From assembly GCA_965220775.1 (NCBI GenBank), contig OZ244845.1, positions 3,720,001 through 3,784,000 on the forward strand: a DNA stretch of 64,000 bases, given 5' to 3'. Made by a program: the position numbers and the translations under genes. The notes under the pieces are model-generated. The model saw nothing but the letters and a program-made list of their open reading frames with translations, was not told where the DNA came from and did not search any database. Each line of letters opens with the position of its first letter. Position 1 is the stretch's first letter. Source of the DNA: G963664835 sp965220775. Lineage in GTDB: Bacteria > Chloroflexota > UBA6077 > FW602-bin22 > JBCLEL01. Of this stretch, positions 54,112 to 63,764 are shown piece by piece.

Positions 54112-55497
54112 CTATGATGGGTCCGGCTGATCCGTCCGCGCGGCGACGCGGGCGTCGATATGTTCGATTAGCTCCAACGTAGCTCGGCGGAGCGCTGCCT
54201 CCAAATCGACATCGCCTCCGGCGTGCAAGCATATCTCGACCAGCCGGCGGCTCCAGTCATCGTCAGCTTCGTTCAGGCGCTTCGCGATATCGCTTACTGG
54301 GATACCGTGCCGTCCCGCGCGTCGGACGACTATCTGGAACATATGCAGAGCCGGAAGCGACTTCGGCAGGCCGGCGAATATCGATGCGTCGGCGCCTCGC
54401 TCACTCACCTTGATCTTCTCCCAGTTGGAGAGCACTCCGTCGGCGGTCGAGAGTTTGACATCGCCAAAGACGTGGGGGTGCCGGCGTATCAGCTTGTCAG
54501 ACACCTCGTTGATCACGTCCTCGATCGTGAACTCGCCGGCCTCGCGAGCGAACTGCGCGTGCATGACTACCTGCAGCAAGACATCTCCAAGCTCGCCCAT
54601 GAACGACTGCCGATCGGCCGCGTCGAGGGCGTCGACCGCCTCGTACGCCTCTTCGAGAAGATTATGTCGAATTGATTCACTAGTTTGCTCGCGGTCCCAA
54701 GGACAGCCGTCCGGCGAACGAAGCAGGGCTACGACCGAGCTCAGGGTGCCGAAGTCGCCGCGCGGCGCGATTGGACTGAGCGGCTGTACATGCAGGGCCA
54801 TGTGCCGATCGGCCGGCGGGTGACGGTCCACTGTTTCCAGCGCGCCGGACCAAACATGTTCCTGCTCCAGACCGGCATCAGAGACCAGGTTGACGGGACT
54901 CTCGGGAGGGTAACACTGGAGCAAGGCTTGCTTAACGGAGGTCAGAATCTTCTGGCCGTCGATCTGTGGAATGATGAGCGGTCTGGTTGGTTCGTAGGGG
55001 CGATAACGCCCGGCGAACGGGTCCACAGCGCGCATCTCAGAGCCGCCATGGACCGCCAATATCAACGCTGATGCTTCGACTATCTGCAGTCCATCGATCA
55101 GTGGATCAAGTCCAATGGCAGCGCAAACTGGCTCGATGAGGCTGACGCCGTGTATTGTCCGGCACGAAAGCGATGCGGCGGCCGCATCCCGCTGGACGAG
55201 TTGGCATATCCCGTCTCCGATCGAAGGATCGCCGGGCACAGCGTAAACAACCGTCGAGCGCCTGCCTTGCTCGACTACCGTCCGCGCGATTCTCTGGTAT
55301 GCGGCATCGAGGCTCTCAGCCTCGTCGAATATGTAGTCCAGGACCGTAGTTCGTGGATCTTGGGCAAGTTGACGGGCCAGGGGATGCTTTGCAGTGCAGA
55401 GGAATATCCGCTGCGCCCGGTCGAGCGCTTCCCGCGCCTCGAGGGTGAGTTGCCCTGGCCGGCCCGGTCCGAGTCCGACTAGCTGAATCGTGTTCAT
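54112..55497 (-). CDS. mazG: Tetrapyrrole methylase-MazG fusion (YabN type)
   Basis: This 461-residue fusion has an N-terminal tetrapyrrole-methylase-like domain (about 1-220: IQLVGLGPGRPGQLTLEARE, VVYAVPGDPSIGDG) and a C-terminal MazG NTP pyrophosphohydrolase domain (about 250-370). The latter has SPDGCPWDREQTSESIRHNL, the metal-binding EExxE of LLEEAYEAVDAL, and GELGDVLLQVV with the ExxD pair, plus a degenerate MazG-like tail. It hydrolyses non-canonical NTPs and is thought to clean the nucleotide pool. The role of the methylase part is not known in this family. The ATG at 55497 starts immediately after a divergent gap. Confidence 0.92.
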   Translation of the reverse strand: MNTIQLVGLGPGRPGQLTLEAREALDRAQRIFLCTAKHPLARQLAQDPRTTVLDYIFDEAESLDAAYQRIARTVVEQGRRSTVVYAVPGDPSIGDGICQLVQRDAAAASLSCRTIHGVSLIEPVCAAIGLDPLIDGLQIVEASALILAVHGGSEMRAVDPFAGRYRPYEPTRPLIIPQIDGQKILTSVKQALLQCYPPESPVNLVSDAGLEQEHVWSGALETVDRHPPADRHMALHVQPLSPIAPRGDFGTLSSVVALLRSPDGCPWDREQTSESIRHNLLEEAYEAVDALDAADRQSFMGELGDVLLQVVMHAQFAREAGEFTIEDVINEVSDKLIRRHPHVFGDVKLSTADGVLSNWEKIKVSERGADASIFAGLPKSLPALHMFQIVVRRAGRHGIPVSDIAKRLNEADDDWSRRLVEICLHAGGDVDLEAALRRATLELIEHIDARVAARTDQPDPS

Positions 55498-55621
55498 CGC
55501 GGAGTGATTATACTAGGGCAGATTCAATCGGACATACCGCTTCGGTCTGTCAGACAAAGAGACGAGCGGCCTACTAAGAGCGCTTGGGCACTATATCGCT
55601 CATTCGAGCAGGGATCGAACG

Positions 55622-56338
55622 TTGATCACAATTGCATTTCCTATCAGATTAATAGTGGCGGCGATGGTAGCCGTGGCTACGCCATTGGTCGTTCTATGCT
55701 GGATCCTGCTGGCGATGATATTCGATCCAGGATTTTACTTGGAAACGCAGAGGCCCGAGGAAGTCGACCTGTACAGCGGCTTGGGCTGGGAAGAAATTGG
55801 CTTGGTGAACGAGAGCGTCGCCCTGTTCTTCCGTGAGAGCCGGCTATCGCTCGCGGGCGCGTTGACTCAGACCGGCGCACCGAGCGACACATTCAATCAG
55901 CGCGAGACTATGCATATGGAGGACGTGCGCGACATCGTGAACATGTTCGGTATGCTGCGGACCTTGACCACGATCATCGTTCTGGTAGGTGGAGTGCTGT
56001 TGGTTCTATCGGGACACGCAGGAATGCTCTTGCGGTCTATGGCGGATGGTTCGCTTGCAATCTTGCTTTCGATCTTGGTCATCGGCGCAGTAGCATTCTG
56101 GGACTTCAACTGGCTTTTTACCCAGTTCCACCTGATATCGTTCACGAACGATCTCTGGCAACTCGACCCGGTGCGATCGAGGCTCCTCCAGCTGTACCCG
56201 CTGAACTTCTGGTTCACGGCAACTGTGGTGCTAGCGGTGCGACTGATAACGGCGTTGGCATTGATCGGTGTTGGCGGACTGGTGACCGGCTATTGGCTGG
56301 GCCGGCGGAAATCTCGGCCTTTGGCCCGCCGGAAATAG
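55622..56338 (+). CDS. DUF1461 (TIGR01906) family membrane protein
   Basis: This 238-residue protein has four predicted helices (about 6-30, 110-130, 140-160, 200-225) and a conserved extracellular stretch containing ETMHMEDVRDIV and a FTNDLWQLDPVRSRLLQLYP-like segment. These are typical of the TIGR01906 integral membrane family found in Firmicutes and Chloroflexota. The function is unknown. The TTG start at 55622 has AGGGATCGAA upstream. It stands alone. Confidence 0.8.
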   Translation: MITIAFPIRLIVAAMVAVATPLVVLCWILLAMIFDPGFYLETQRPEEVDLYSGLGWEEIGLVNESVALFFRESRLSLAGALTQTGAPSDTFNQRETMHMEDVRDIVNMFGMLRTLTTIIVLVGGVLLVLSGHAGMLLRSMADGSLAILLSILVIGAVAFWDFNWLFTQFHLISFTNDLWQLDPVRSRLLQLYPLNFWFTATVVLAVRLITALALIGVGGLVTGYWLGRRKSRPLARRK

Positions 56339-56458
56339 GTATAGGGACAAGCAAGAGAGGTGTTCTTGTTAATAGCAGGCGCGCCCCGTTTCACGTTGAC
56401 TCAACCAAGCTCTGTCGAGCCTGAAACGGGCAAAGTGGGATCGCGATCGCGGATGGCG

Positions 56459-56701
56459 CTAACCGCAGCCGCAGCTGCCTCCGCAGCAGGAGCCGCCGTT
56501 CGCGCTGAAATCGGGCATGGGCCCGCCGGCGGGCTCATACGAGGAGCCGGATCGTGCGACTACCGCAATAACCGGCACCTGTCGTTTTACGTTGGTTGAA
56601 TTGCAGCTAGAGCAGAACCTTCCGGTGTCGGCTGAGGAGAAACTGGACAACTTTTCAAAGCTCGTGCCGCAATCGAAACACTTGTAGTCATATATTGGCA
56701 T
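56459..56701 (-). CDS. FmdB-family zinc-ribbon protein
   Basis: This 80-residue protein begins MPIYDYKCFDCGTSFEKLSS and has the CxxC...CxxC zinc ribbon (CFDC, CSSC) of FmdB-like putative regulators. The unusual C-terminal tail, GGSCCGGSCGCG, adds a second Cys-rich group that may bind metal. The regulatory role of FmdB proteins is poorly defined. It is divergent from comF. Confidence 0.9.
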   Translation of the reverse strand: MPIYDYKCFDCGTSFEKLSSFSSADTGRFCSSCNSTNVKRQVPVIAVVARSGSSYEPAGGPMPDFSANGGSCCGGSCGCG

Positions 56702-56755
56702 GAGATCACTATCCTCCGATTACATATCGCACCACTTCGTGATTCTAAGCTTATT

Positions 56756-57469
56756 ATGAATGAGCGGTCAAGAAGTGCCGGTATGTTGGCGGCCCTGGGC
56801 CGACTGCTGCAAGAAACTGTCTTTCCAACACGGTGTGTCAGTTGCAGGTCGCCTGACGACTGGCTGTGCAATCGATGCCTGGATATCACCGGCCGACTGT
56901 TGGTCGATCGCTGTTGGCTTTGCGCCGCACCGTTCGACGACGAGATCCTATGCCGTCATTGCACGCATCATCAGCCGGCATTCGAACGGATTCTGGTGGA
57001 AAGGCCGTTCAGTGGACCGCTCCGACACGCAATCCACTGGTTCAAGTTTGAGAGCGGGCGGAGTCTGGCCGTTACGCTGACGACCACTATGTCGAGAGCG
57101 ATCGGTGAGCTGTCAGCCGACACGGCGGTCGTGCCGGTCCCTCTACATCACCATCGACTAAACGAGCGCGGCTATAACCAGTCGAGCCTTCTGGCTCGAT
57201 TGCTGTCAGCCGAATACGGGCTGCCAATGGCAGAGCGCATCTTGGTGCGAATCCGGCACACCAAGGCGCAGATGAGCCTGCCGCCGGTCGAGAGGCGGCG
57301 CAACGTTCGGGGCGCTTTCGCCACTGTGGCCGGCGTCGAGATGCCCGAGAGCGTGTTGCTCGTCGACGACGTAGTAACCACCGGAAGCACTGTGGACGAG
57401 TGCGCGCGGGTTCTAAGGGCGGCCGGCGTCGAGCGAGTTACAGTAGCCGCTGTAGCCCGGGCGGTCTAG
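56756..57469 (+). CDS. comF: ComF-family phosphoribosyltransferase-like protein
   Basis: This 237-residue protein has N-terminal zinc-ribbon cysteines (CVSCRSPDDWLCNRC, CWLCAAPFDDEILCRHC) and a C-terminal phosphoribosyltransferase fold with the PRPP-binding motif VLLVDDVVTTGSTVDE and NERGYNQSSLLARLL. In competent bacteria ComFC takes part in DNA uptake and processing; in others its role is unclear. No other competence genes lie nearby. The ATG at 56756 was chosen. It overlaps the convergent epimerase gene by 4 bases. Confidence 0.92.
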   Translation: MNERSRSAGMLAALGRLLQETVFPTRCVSCRSPDDWLCNRCLDITGRLLVDRCWLCAAPFDDEILCRHCTHHQPAFERILVERPFSGPLRHAIHWFKFESGRSLAVTLTTTMSRAIGELSADTAVVPVPLHHHRLNERGYNQSSLLARLLSAEYGLPMAERILVRIRHTKAQMSLPPVERRRNVRGAFATVAGVEMPESVLLVDDVVTTGSTVDECARVLRAAGVERVTVAAVARAV

Positions 57470-58443
57470 AGCCAACCCTGGCGTCGGTACCACTCGATGG
57501 ACTCAACCATGCCTTCTTGGAAGGGTGTTTCCGCGCTGATGCCGTGTTCCGCCTTGACGCGTGCAGGGTCGCAAGTCCAGGCAGGTTGTCGGAAGTCACG
57601 CACCTTGTAGCGGTCCATCATGAGGCTAGTTCCGGTTATTGCGCCGAAAGCCCAGCCGGCCCAGCCAAGCATCTCCAGCATGCCAATCGGCACTCTCACC
57701 TCTACGGGACGGCGTCCCAAATGGACGGCCGTCCACCGGCCGAGCTCATTCAATCGAAGCTGCTCACTATGGGCCATGAAATAGACCGGTTGGCGGTATG
57801 ATGGTGCCTGGGCCAATTGCCAGATACCGTCGACAAGGTCGCCAACCTGAATCATGCTCAGCAGCGGATCCAATCCCGACGGTAGGATGACGAGGCCCAA
57901 GTTGGCCAACCTGAACAGCGGATAGGTCTCGCCGTCACGCGGTCCATATATCGTCGGGGGACGAACGATCGCGATATCCAACCGGTCCTGATACTTTAGC
58001 AACGCCTCTTCCGCGCGCAATTTGCTCCAACCGTACGGGGTCACAGGCGCGCTCGGATCCTCCTCGTGCCTCGGCCGTTCGGGCGTGCTGGAACCGGCGG
58101 CCGCCAGGCTGCTTACCAGGATGAAGCGCCTGGGCCGGCCGTCTGAGACGGCGGCTTCAGCCAATGCCGCCGTGGGCATCAAGTTCCCACTGTAGAAGGG
58201 GCCCGGCACGTGGCTCTTGGTCAGGCCGGCGACGTGGAATATCGTGTCGCAATCGGCCACCAGGGATCGCAGTCCTTTAATGTCGCCGTAGTTGGTCTGG
58301 ACGATCCGGGCATCCAGGCCGGCGGCCCAGCGGAGCCGATTGGCGTTGCGCACAGGCGCGACCACGTCGACGCCTTGACTGATCAACAGCTCGGCGAGGT
58401 GGCTGCCGACGAAGCCAGTTGCGCCGGTGACTAATGCTCGCAT
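57466..58443 (-). CDS. NAD(P)-dependent epimerase/dehydratase
   Basis: This 325-residue extended SDR starts MRALVTGATGFVGSHLAELL with the Rossmann GxxGxxG. VFHVAGLTKS-type IFHVAGLTKSHVPGPFYSGN and PYGWSKLRAEEALLKY with the YxxxK dyad are typical of hopanoid- or sugar-modifying dehydrogenase-like SDRs. The substrate is unknown. The ATG start is at 58443. It is not in an operon with neighbours that would reveal its role. Confidence 0.9.
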   Translation of the reverse strand: MRALVTGATGFVGSHLAELLISQGVDVVAPVRNANRLRWAAGLDARIVQTNYGDIKGLRSLVADCDTIFHVAGLTKSHVPGPFYSGNLMPTAALAEAAVSDGRPRRFILVSSLAAAGSSTPERPRHEEDPSAPVTPYGWSKLRAEEALLKYQDRLDIAIVRPPTIYGPRDGETYPLFRLANLGLVILPSGLDPLLSMIQVGDLVDGIWQLAQAPSYRQPVYFMAHSEQLRLNELGRWTAVHLGRRPVEVRVPIGMLEMLGWAGWAFGAITGTSLMMDRYKVRDFRQPAWTCDPARVKAEHGISAETPFQEGMVESIEWYRRQGWL

Positions 58444-58560
58444 ACCCTTTATATTACAGGGAACGGATCAGGTTAGGCCGGCGGCAGGCCGGCCGGCGCT
58501 ATCTCAGGTGTTGTCCCAACAAGCCGCGGGCTCCAAGTCTACAGTTTGTCAGTGGCGAAA

Positions 58561-59160
58561 TTAAGGCGAGCGATCCCAGAGGCCGGCGATCAACATCCGA
58601 GCGGAAGGGACCACGCCGGCCGCGACGGCGATCTTGATCGCATCGCCAATAAGAAACGGGAGCACGCCGGCGACGATGGCCGCCTGGACTCCACCGTCCA
58701 AGAACGAACCGAGGCGTGCAACTCCGAGTACGTAGATCACCAAGTTTCCGAATACCATCGCGACGGCAAGCCGCCAGATACCCACGCCCCAGCCGCGCTC
58801 TACCATCAGGCCGGTGACGAAGGCTGCCGCTACGAAGCCAATCGCGTATCCAAAAGTAGGACCCATAACCCAGGTCATGCCAAAGTTGCCGCTGGCTCCA
58901 ACAGGCAGGCCGGCCGCGCCCGCGGCTACGTATGCCAACTGGGACGAGGCACCCGCTCTTGAGCCGAGCAGCGCGCCAGAAAGGAGCACGGCCAGCGTTT
59001 GCAAGGTTATTGGCACGGGAGAGAAAGGCTCCAGAGGTATCGACGCCCTAGCAGCGACAGCCGTAAGGCAGGCGAAGGCCGCAATTAGAATCAACGATAC
59101 CACCAGCGACGACGTGGTCCGCTCGCGTGGCTGCCAAAGTTCCCTCGTATAACTGATCAT
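58561..59160 (-). CDS. bioY: Biotin transporter BioY (ECF S component)
   Basis: This 199-residue membrane protein binds and imports biotin, alone or with an ECF AT module. Hallmarks are SPVPITLQTLAVLLSGALLG, GAAGLPVGASGNFG and PTFGYAIGFVAAAFVTGLMV, with six helices predicted. The ATG at 59160 has GGAGAGG just upstream; the frame is open to 59301, but those residues are not BioY-like. No energising ATPase genes are adjacent. Confidence 0.93.
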   Translation of the reverse strand: MISYTRELWQPRERTTSSLVVSLILIAAFACLTAVAARASIPLEPFSPVPITLQTLAVLLSGALLGSRAGASSQLAYVAAGAAGLPVGASGNFGMTWVMGPTFGYAIGFVAAAFVTGLMVERGWGVGIWRLAVAMVFGNLVIYVLGVARLGSFLDGGVQAAIVAGVLPFLIGDAIKIAVAAGVVPSARMLIAGLWDRSP

Positions 59161-59204
59161 CTGCCTCTCCGTATATGCTTGGTACCGGCGGGGCCGGCGC
59201 GGTA

Positions 59205-59226
59205 GGTCGGGCTTGAGCCCGCCCCA
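59205..59226. repeat. Hairpin of the 'CGGGCTTGAGCCCG' repeat type
   Basis: A short inverted repeat lies just upstream of bioY, inside 'ggtaggtcgggcttgagccc'. It resembles, in opposite orientation, the GCGGGTTTGAAACCCGC hairpin of block D and probably belongs to the same dispersed class. Confidence 0.5.
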
Positions 59227-59356
59227 ATCAGTACTAGTAACACCGGCAAAAAGCCAAAGTTGCGCCCATCGCCAGTCGAGTCCCGTCCGGAACCCAGCCA
59301 ATTACTCCCTGGTTAGGGGCATCTAGGAAAACGATTTGATCCGATGGGCTGATAGC

Positions 59357-60817
59357 TCACCGTTCGTCAATCACGGCACCAAGCGCCTGTGCTACCGATC
59401 CGGCTTTGACGAGCGTCTCGGCGTACTCGCCTTCCGGATCGGAATCAGCCATGACCGCTCCGCCGACCTGGAGATGAAGCTTATTGGCGGACTTGATTAG
59501 CGTTCGGATGACGATACCGGTGTCCATGTCGCCGTTGAAACCCAGGTAACCGATAGCTCCGCAGTAGATGCCTCGGCGAACCGGCTCCAACTCTTCGATG
59601 ATCTCCATGGCCCTTATCTTGGGACAGCCGGTCACCGACCCACCGGGGAAGCAAGCCCTCAGCAGATCAATCGCATCCTTATCCGGCGCCAACTCGCCGC
59701 TGATGGTACTGACCAGATGCCAAACGTTGGGGTGTGCTTCCAAGCTGTTGATCCGCGGCACTTTCACTGTGCCTATCTCGCAGACGCGGCCAATGTCATT
59801 TCGCAAAAGATCGACGATCATGACGTTCTCGGCCCGGTCTTTCTCGCTGGCAGCAAGTTGCCGGGCGAATTCTCGGTCTTCCCGATCGCCTGTGCCACGA
59901 CGGATCGTGCCCTTGATCGGCCGGGTCTCTATCTGGCGCCCTTGAAGTTGCAAGAATCGCTCCGGCGAAGCACTGAGTACCTCCAAATCGCCGAGGCGCA
60001 GATAGGCGCCGTGCGGCACCGGCGCCAGGCACCGGAGCGCGCTGTATAACGCCCAACCGTCACCTTCATAGCTGGCCGTGAGCCGCTGGGACAGGCACAC
60101 TTGGTAGATGTCTCCCGCAAGTATGTACTCCCTGGCACGCTGGGCGGCACAAATGTACTCGTTGCGACCATAGTTTGATCTGAACACAACTGAGGAGGAA
60201 TTGGGGACAGCAGCCGGGGGAGTTGAAAGGTTGATCGCCTGTGACAGCCATTCGAGTCGAGATTTGAACCGCTGGGCGAGGTCGGCAGCCGGCCCCGCCA
60301 CGATCAACCAGCTGCGTCCAGTCTCGTGATCGGCGGCGAGCGTCCAGTCGTAGAAACCCAGCTGCATATCTGGCAGACCCAGATCGTCGTTTGCGCTGGC
60401 CGGCAGCCGCTCCAACAGCCGGCCGAGATCGTATCCGAAATAGCCAACGACGCCAGTCTGAAAAGGCGGCAGCCCAGGCACTGTCTCGATCCTGACTCGA
60501 CGCAGGAGGTCTCCGAGAAACGTCCAGGCGTCGCCGTATAGGAGGCAGTGATCATGTTGGCCGGCCAACTCAACCCGCCATCCCCAACTGCGCAATACCT
60601 GGAATGGGTCGGCTGTGAGGTAAGAGTACCTCCCTGAATCGAAATCCGGTCTGGTGGAATCGAGGAACGCGAGCTGGCGCGCTCCCCGCAAGCGGCCGGC
60701 GATTTCATCAAGCGTCAGACCGAATTCGAGCTCGGCGGCCTGAATCCTCCAGTCTCCGCCAAACGGATATCCGACGTCGGTGGTTTTGGGCTCAGGCGAG
60801 GTCAGGGGTTCAATCAT
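59357..60817 (-). CDS. pabB: Aminodeoxychorismate synthase component I
   Basis: This 486-residue chorismate-binding enzyme makes 4-amino-4-deoxychorismate for folate. The N-terminal half (about 20-200) is anthranilate-synthase-I-like. The C-terminal chorismate-binding domain has TRPIKGTIRRG, where the lysine-containing PIKGT motif points to PabB over TrpE. VDLLRNDIGRVCEIGTVKVP, FPGGSVTGCPKIRAMEIIEE and YCGAIGYLGFNGDMDTGI are also conserved. The ATG start at 60817 is used. No pabA, pabC or folate genes are adjacent, so the glutaminase partner is elsewhere. Confidence 0.9.
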   Translation of the reverse strand: MIEPLTSPEPKTTDVGYPFGGDWRIQAAELEFGLTLDEIAGRLRGARQLAFLDSTRPDFDSGRYSYLTADPFQVLRSWGWRVELAGQHDHCLLYGDAWTFLGDLLRRVRIETVPGLPPFQTGVVGYFGYDLGRLLERLPASANDDLGLPDMQLGFYDWTLAADHETGRSWLIVAGPAADLAQRFKSRLEWLSQAINLSTPPAAVPNSSSVVFRSNYGRNEYICAAQRAREYILAGDIYQVCLSQRLTASYEGDGWALYSALRCLAPVPHGAYLRLGDLEVLSASPERFLQLQGRQIETRPIKGTIRRGTGDREDREFARQLAASEKDRAENVMIVDLLRNDIGRVCEIGTVKVPRINSLEAHPNVWHLVSTISGELAPDKDAIDLLRACFPGGSVTGCPKIRAMEIIEELEPVRRGIYCGAIGYLGFNGDMDTGIVIRTLIKSANKLHLQVGGAVMADSDPEGEYAETLVKAGSVAQALGAVIDER

Positions 60818-61020
60818 CAGATCGCATCAAGACAGTGCCGAGGCAATATACGCTCCCTGATGCCGTCAATGATCACGAGAAGAGGAACGCCTCGAACAGC
60901 TACCCGCTTATCGAGGGTGGTATTGCCAGTACACGGCGTTCTTGACGTGTAATTCACGGCGTTGGGCTCTGAACACGCGATGGCTTGCCGATATAGTCCG
61001 AAGGCCAATCCACAAAAAGG

Positions 61021-61788
61021 CTATGTGGCAGTAAATCCACCATCTACCGGAAGGGTCACACCGGTGACCAGCGACGCGGCATCAGAGGCCAAGAACACGG
61101 CCGGCCCGACCATGTCCTCCGGCTCGCCGAGCCGGCCCAGCGGAATTTTACCTATCATCCTATTGATTTTCGCCTCGTCTTGCATCACTCCCGCTAGCAT
61201 GGGGGTCTTGGTCCAGATAGGGGCGATCGTGTTGACCCGGATGTTGAGATGCGCCCACTCGATAGCCAGCTCACGCGAAAGGGCAGCCACACCGCCCTTG
61301 CTGGCAACATAAGCGCTATTGCGCCCATCCTGGCTCGCGACCAGCGAGTTAATCGAGCCAACGTTGATGATACTGCCCTTCTTTTGGGACATCATCACCT
61401 TACCCACGGACTTGCAGACCAGGAACACACCTACAAGATTGACTTCGATGGTCCGACGCCAGTCCTCCGGCACGGTGTCTTGAACGAGCGCCGGTTTGCT
61501 CACACCGACGCTATTGAACAGTGCATCGATCCTTTGACACTCGGAGACAGCTCGATCGGTCACTGCTTCGAGTTGCTCGACATCGGTCACGTCGCAGACC
61601 GCCGCAATCGCCCGTCGGTCCTCCTGCCGGACCAGGTCGGCGGTCTCCTCGACGGCATCGCCATTCATGTCAAGGCAGACGACATCTGCTCCGTACTGGG
61701 CGAATCCGATTGAAACGGCGCGCCCTATTCCAGAGCCGGCGCCGGTTACGAACGCGACACGGCCGGTAAGATCGAAAAGCGTATCCAC
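61021..61788 (-). CDS. Short-chain dehydrogenase/reductase (FabG-like)
   Basis: This 255-residue classical SDR has the cofactor motif VTGAGSGIGRAV at residues 14-25, NNAG-like FNSVGVSKPA, and the catalytic tetrad with SINSLVASQD and YVASKGG (YxxxK). Its substrate is unknown; relatives act on sugars, sterols or acyl-ACP. The GTG start at 61788 has a clear AGGAG 7 bases upstream. It is monocistronic. Confidence 0.9.
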   Translation of the reverse strand: MDTLFDLTGRVAFVTGAGSGIGRAVSIGFAQYGADVVCLDMNGDAVEETADLVRQEDRRAIAAVCDVTDVEQLEAVTDRAVSECQRIDALFNSVGVSKPALVQDTVPEDWRRTIEVNLVGVFLVCKSVGKVMMSQKKGSIINVGSINSLVASQDGRNSAYVASKGGVAALSRELAIEWAHLNIRVNTIAPIWTKTPMLAGVMQDEAKINRMIGKIPLGRLGEPEDMVGPAVFLASDAASLVTGVTLPVDGGFTAT

Positions 61789-61912
61789 GGTAACTCCTCG
61801 TATTGGTTAGGGAATTATATACAATGCTACGCCTTCACCGGCTCGTCTTGCTCCGTTGTCTTGCGCCCATAATCGGTGCTCCCAATGCAACTGCGGGACC
61901 CGGCAATTGAGT

Positions 61913-61941
61913 TTGCGTACCAATCGCGCGAGTTATATTAT
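61913..61941 (+). promoter_or_regulatory. Candidate promoter upstream of the Cache protein gene
   Basis: TTGCGT at 61913-61918 and TATTAT at 61936-61941 are 17 bases apart. The sequence just after contains an AT-rich imperfect palindrome (TTTGAATCAAATTTGAA). The start would be near 61948, leaving a leader of about 160 bases. Confidence 0.35.
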
Positions 61942-62110
61942 GACGCGAGATTTGAATCAAATTTGAAACCGACGAGGCTGCGGGAGTCGGGTGATCTGAT
62001 CGCTCCGGGGTTGCGGAGCATTGGACCTCGAAAGCCAGGTGCCTAACTCCCCCGACGACAGTCTCAGAACTGAAGTTTAACCGCGGTTGGCTTTGCGAAG
62101 GAGAGATTGA

Positions 62111-63046
62111 ATGTCTGCGCGATTAGCTATCAGTTTGGCCGCGGCGGCCGTGTTGTTGTCTTCGGCGGCATTGGCCATCGCGGTCATGGCGCTGACCAGA
62201 GCTGCACCCGGGTCATGGGCGCCAATAATCGATGCGCCTGCGGCGTCCGCGCCGGCCAAAGACGAGCCGGCCGAGTACACAAAATCGCTGGTGCGAGACG
62301 CGATACAGCGTTACGAGCGTGAGGGGTTGCAGGCGACGATCGACTACTACAACAGCACTGAGAATGTTGACGGTGCGTGGTACGTCTTCGTCGTCAACAA
62401 TTATGGCTATACCATCGCCCATCACAATCCTAAGCTCAGGAATCGCGACCCTAGCCTCCGCATCGACTCTGCCGGACGGTTCTACGGCGATGATTTGGTA
62501 GGCGCCACAGAGAAGGGCCGGTGGGTAGACTACGTCTTCGTGAACCCGGAGACGGGCGCGGAAACGCAGAAGCACACGTGGGCAGTCAAGCGCGACGGTC
62601 TAATATTCGCTTCGGGCTGGTACGAAGGTATGGCGGTAACCAGAGATGGGCCCGCGTCCCCCGCGCCGGCCAAGGATGATGCCGCCGCCTACACCAAGTC
62701 ACTGGTACGAGATGCCATACAGCGGTACGAGCGGGAAGGGCTGCAGGCTACGATCGAATACTACAACAACCCCGAAAACGTAGACGGCCAATGGTATGTT
62801 TTCGTGATCAACACCTATGGCTTCACCATCGCCCATCACAATCCGAGTCTCAGGAATCGCGACCCCAGCCTCCGCGTCGACTCGACAGGGAGATTCTACG
62901 GCGACGACTTGCTCGGCGCCACTGAGGAGGGCCGGTGGGTGGACTACGTAATCACGAACCCGGATACGGGCGAGGAAGCAGAGAAACACACGTGGGCAGT
63001 CAAGCACGACGGTCTGATATTCGCCTCAGGCTGGTACGAACGCTAG
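62111..63046 (+). CDS. Exported protein with two tandem Cache-like domains
   Basis: This 311-residue protein has an N-terminal signal anchor (about 8-30) and two near-identical domains of about 120 residues (55-180 and 190-311). Each has YTKSLVRDAIQRYEREGLQA, WYVFV, YGYTIAHHNP or YGFTIAHHNP, and HTWAVK.DGLIFASGWYE. This resembles ligand-binding Cache domains of bacterial sensors, but no kinase or methyl-accepting part follows. It may be a free periplasmic ligand binder. The two DNA copies are highly similar, indicating recent duplication. The ATG at 62111 has GAAGGAGAGA upstream. Confidence 0.85.
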   Translation: MSARLAISLAAAAVLLSSAALAIAVMALTRAAPGSWAPIIDAPAASAPAKDEPAEYTKSLVRDAIQRYEREGLQATIDYYNSTENVDGAWYVFVVNNYGYTIAHHNPKLRNRDPSLRIDSAGRFYGDDLVGATEKGRWVDYVFVNPETGAETQKHTWAVKRDGLIFASGWYEGMAVTRDGPASPAPAKDDAAAYTKSLVRDAIQRYEREGLQATIEYYNNPENVDGQWYVFVINTYGFTIAHHNPSLRNRDPSLRVDSTGRFYGDDLLGATEEGRWVDYVITNPDTGEEAEKHTWAVKHDGLIFASGWYER

Positions 63047-63280
63047 GCCATCCGTCTCAAGACGACCGATCTCCAACGGGCTGGGAAAAGATTCCTGTGG
63101 GATCGGCGTACTTCAGCAGTGGAATGAAGTAGATATTTCAGAGCACGAAAATGGTAGGGGGCCTAGGCCGAGGCAGGCACAGAGGCAACTCGGGCAGTGT
63201 CTTGGATCGGCCCCTCGCGGCCACCGCACGCCGACCAAGGGTGATCGCCGAATTTACCTAGAATCCTCGTGCAATGCCGG

Positions 63281-63764
63281 CTAGTAAAGGCGTTCGCGGT
63301 TGGCCTCGTCCTCGGAGTCGTCGATTTTCTTTGCATTCGCACCGGCGATCTGGTCGGCAAGCACCTGGCCATAGGTCGGATATGCCGAACGATCGACCTG
63401 AACCTCGGGATCCCAAATCCGTGAACGGATCAGGGCCCGGCCGCAATGGAGAAAGGCCTCCTCTACGGTGATACGGAGGCCGGAAATCGGCGCTCGACCT
63501 TTGACGGTTGTCGAGGCCAAATCCTCGTCGCCGTTTACGATCTCCGCCCACCCCTTGACCCGCAACGTTTCGTTCATCCCAGGGACAAAAAAGAGCAGCC
63601 CAACACCAGGGTTCTCCACGATGTTCTGGAGGGAGTCCACCTAGCTGTTACCTGGCCGGTCGGGAAGCAGCAGCCTCTTTTCGTCCAACACTTTCACAAA
63701 TCCGGGAGGGTCGCCTCAAGGTGAAGCGTCGGCCTGTCCTTCGGCATTGGCAGAGCTCAGAATA
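63281..63764 (-). pseudogene. Pyridoxamine-5'-phosphate oxidase-family (PPOX-type) protein, disrupted by stop codons
   Basis: The 119-codon open part (63281-63640) has VENPGVGLLFFVPGMNETLR and GLRITVEEAFLHCGRALIRS, typical of a PPOX-class flavin/heme-binding family. Upstream, the same frame continues as ADASP-TGA-GDPPGFVKVLDEK...LLLPDRPGNS-TAG-VDSLQN: TGA at 63716-63718 replaces an expected Arg, and TAG at 63641-63643 interrupts the GNxR-DSLQN motif. The N-terminal region beyond 'ILSSANAEGQ' is missing at about 63764. The gene is therefore dead or needs unusual decoding. Confidence 0.75.
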
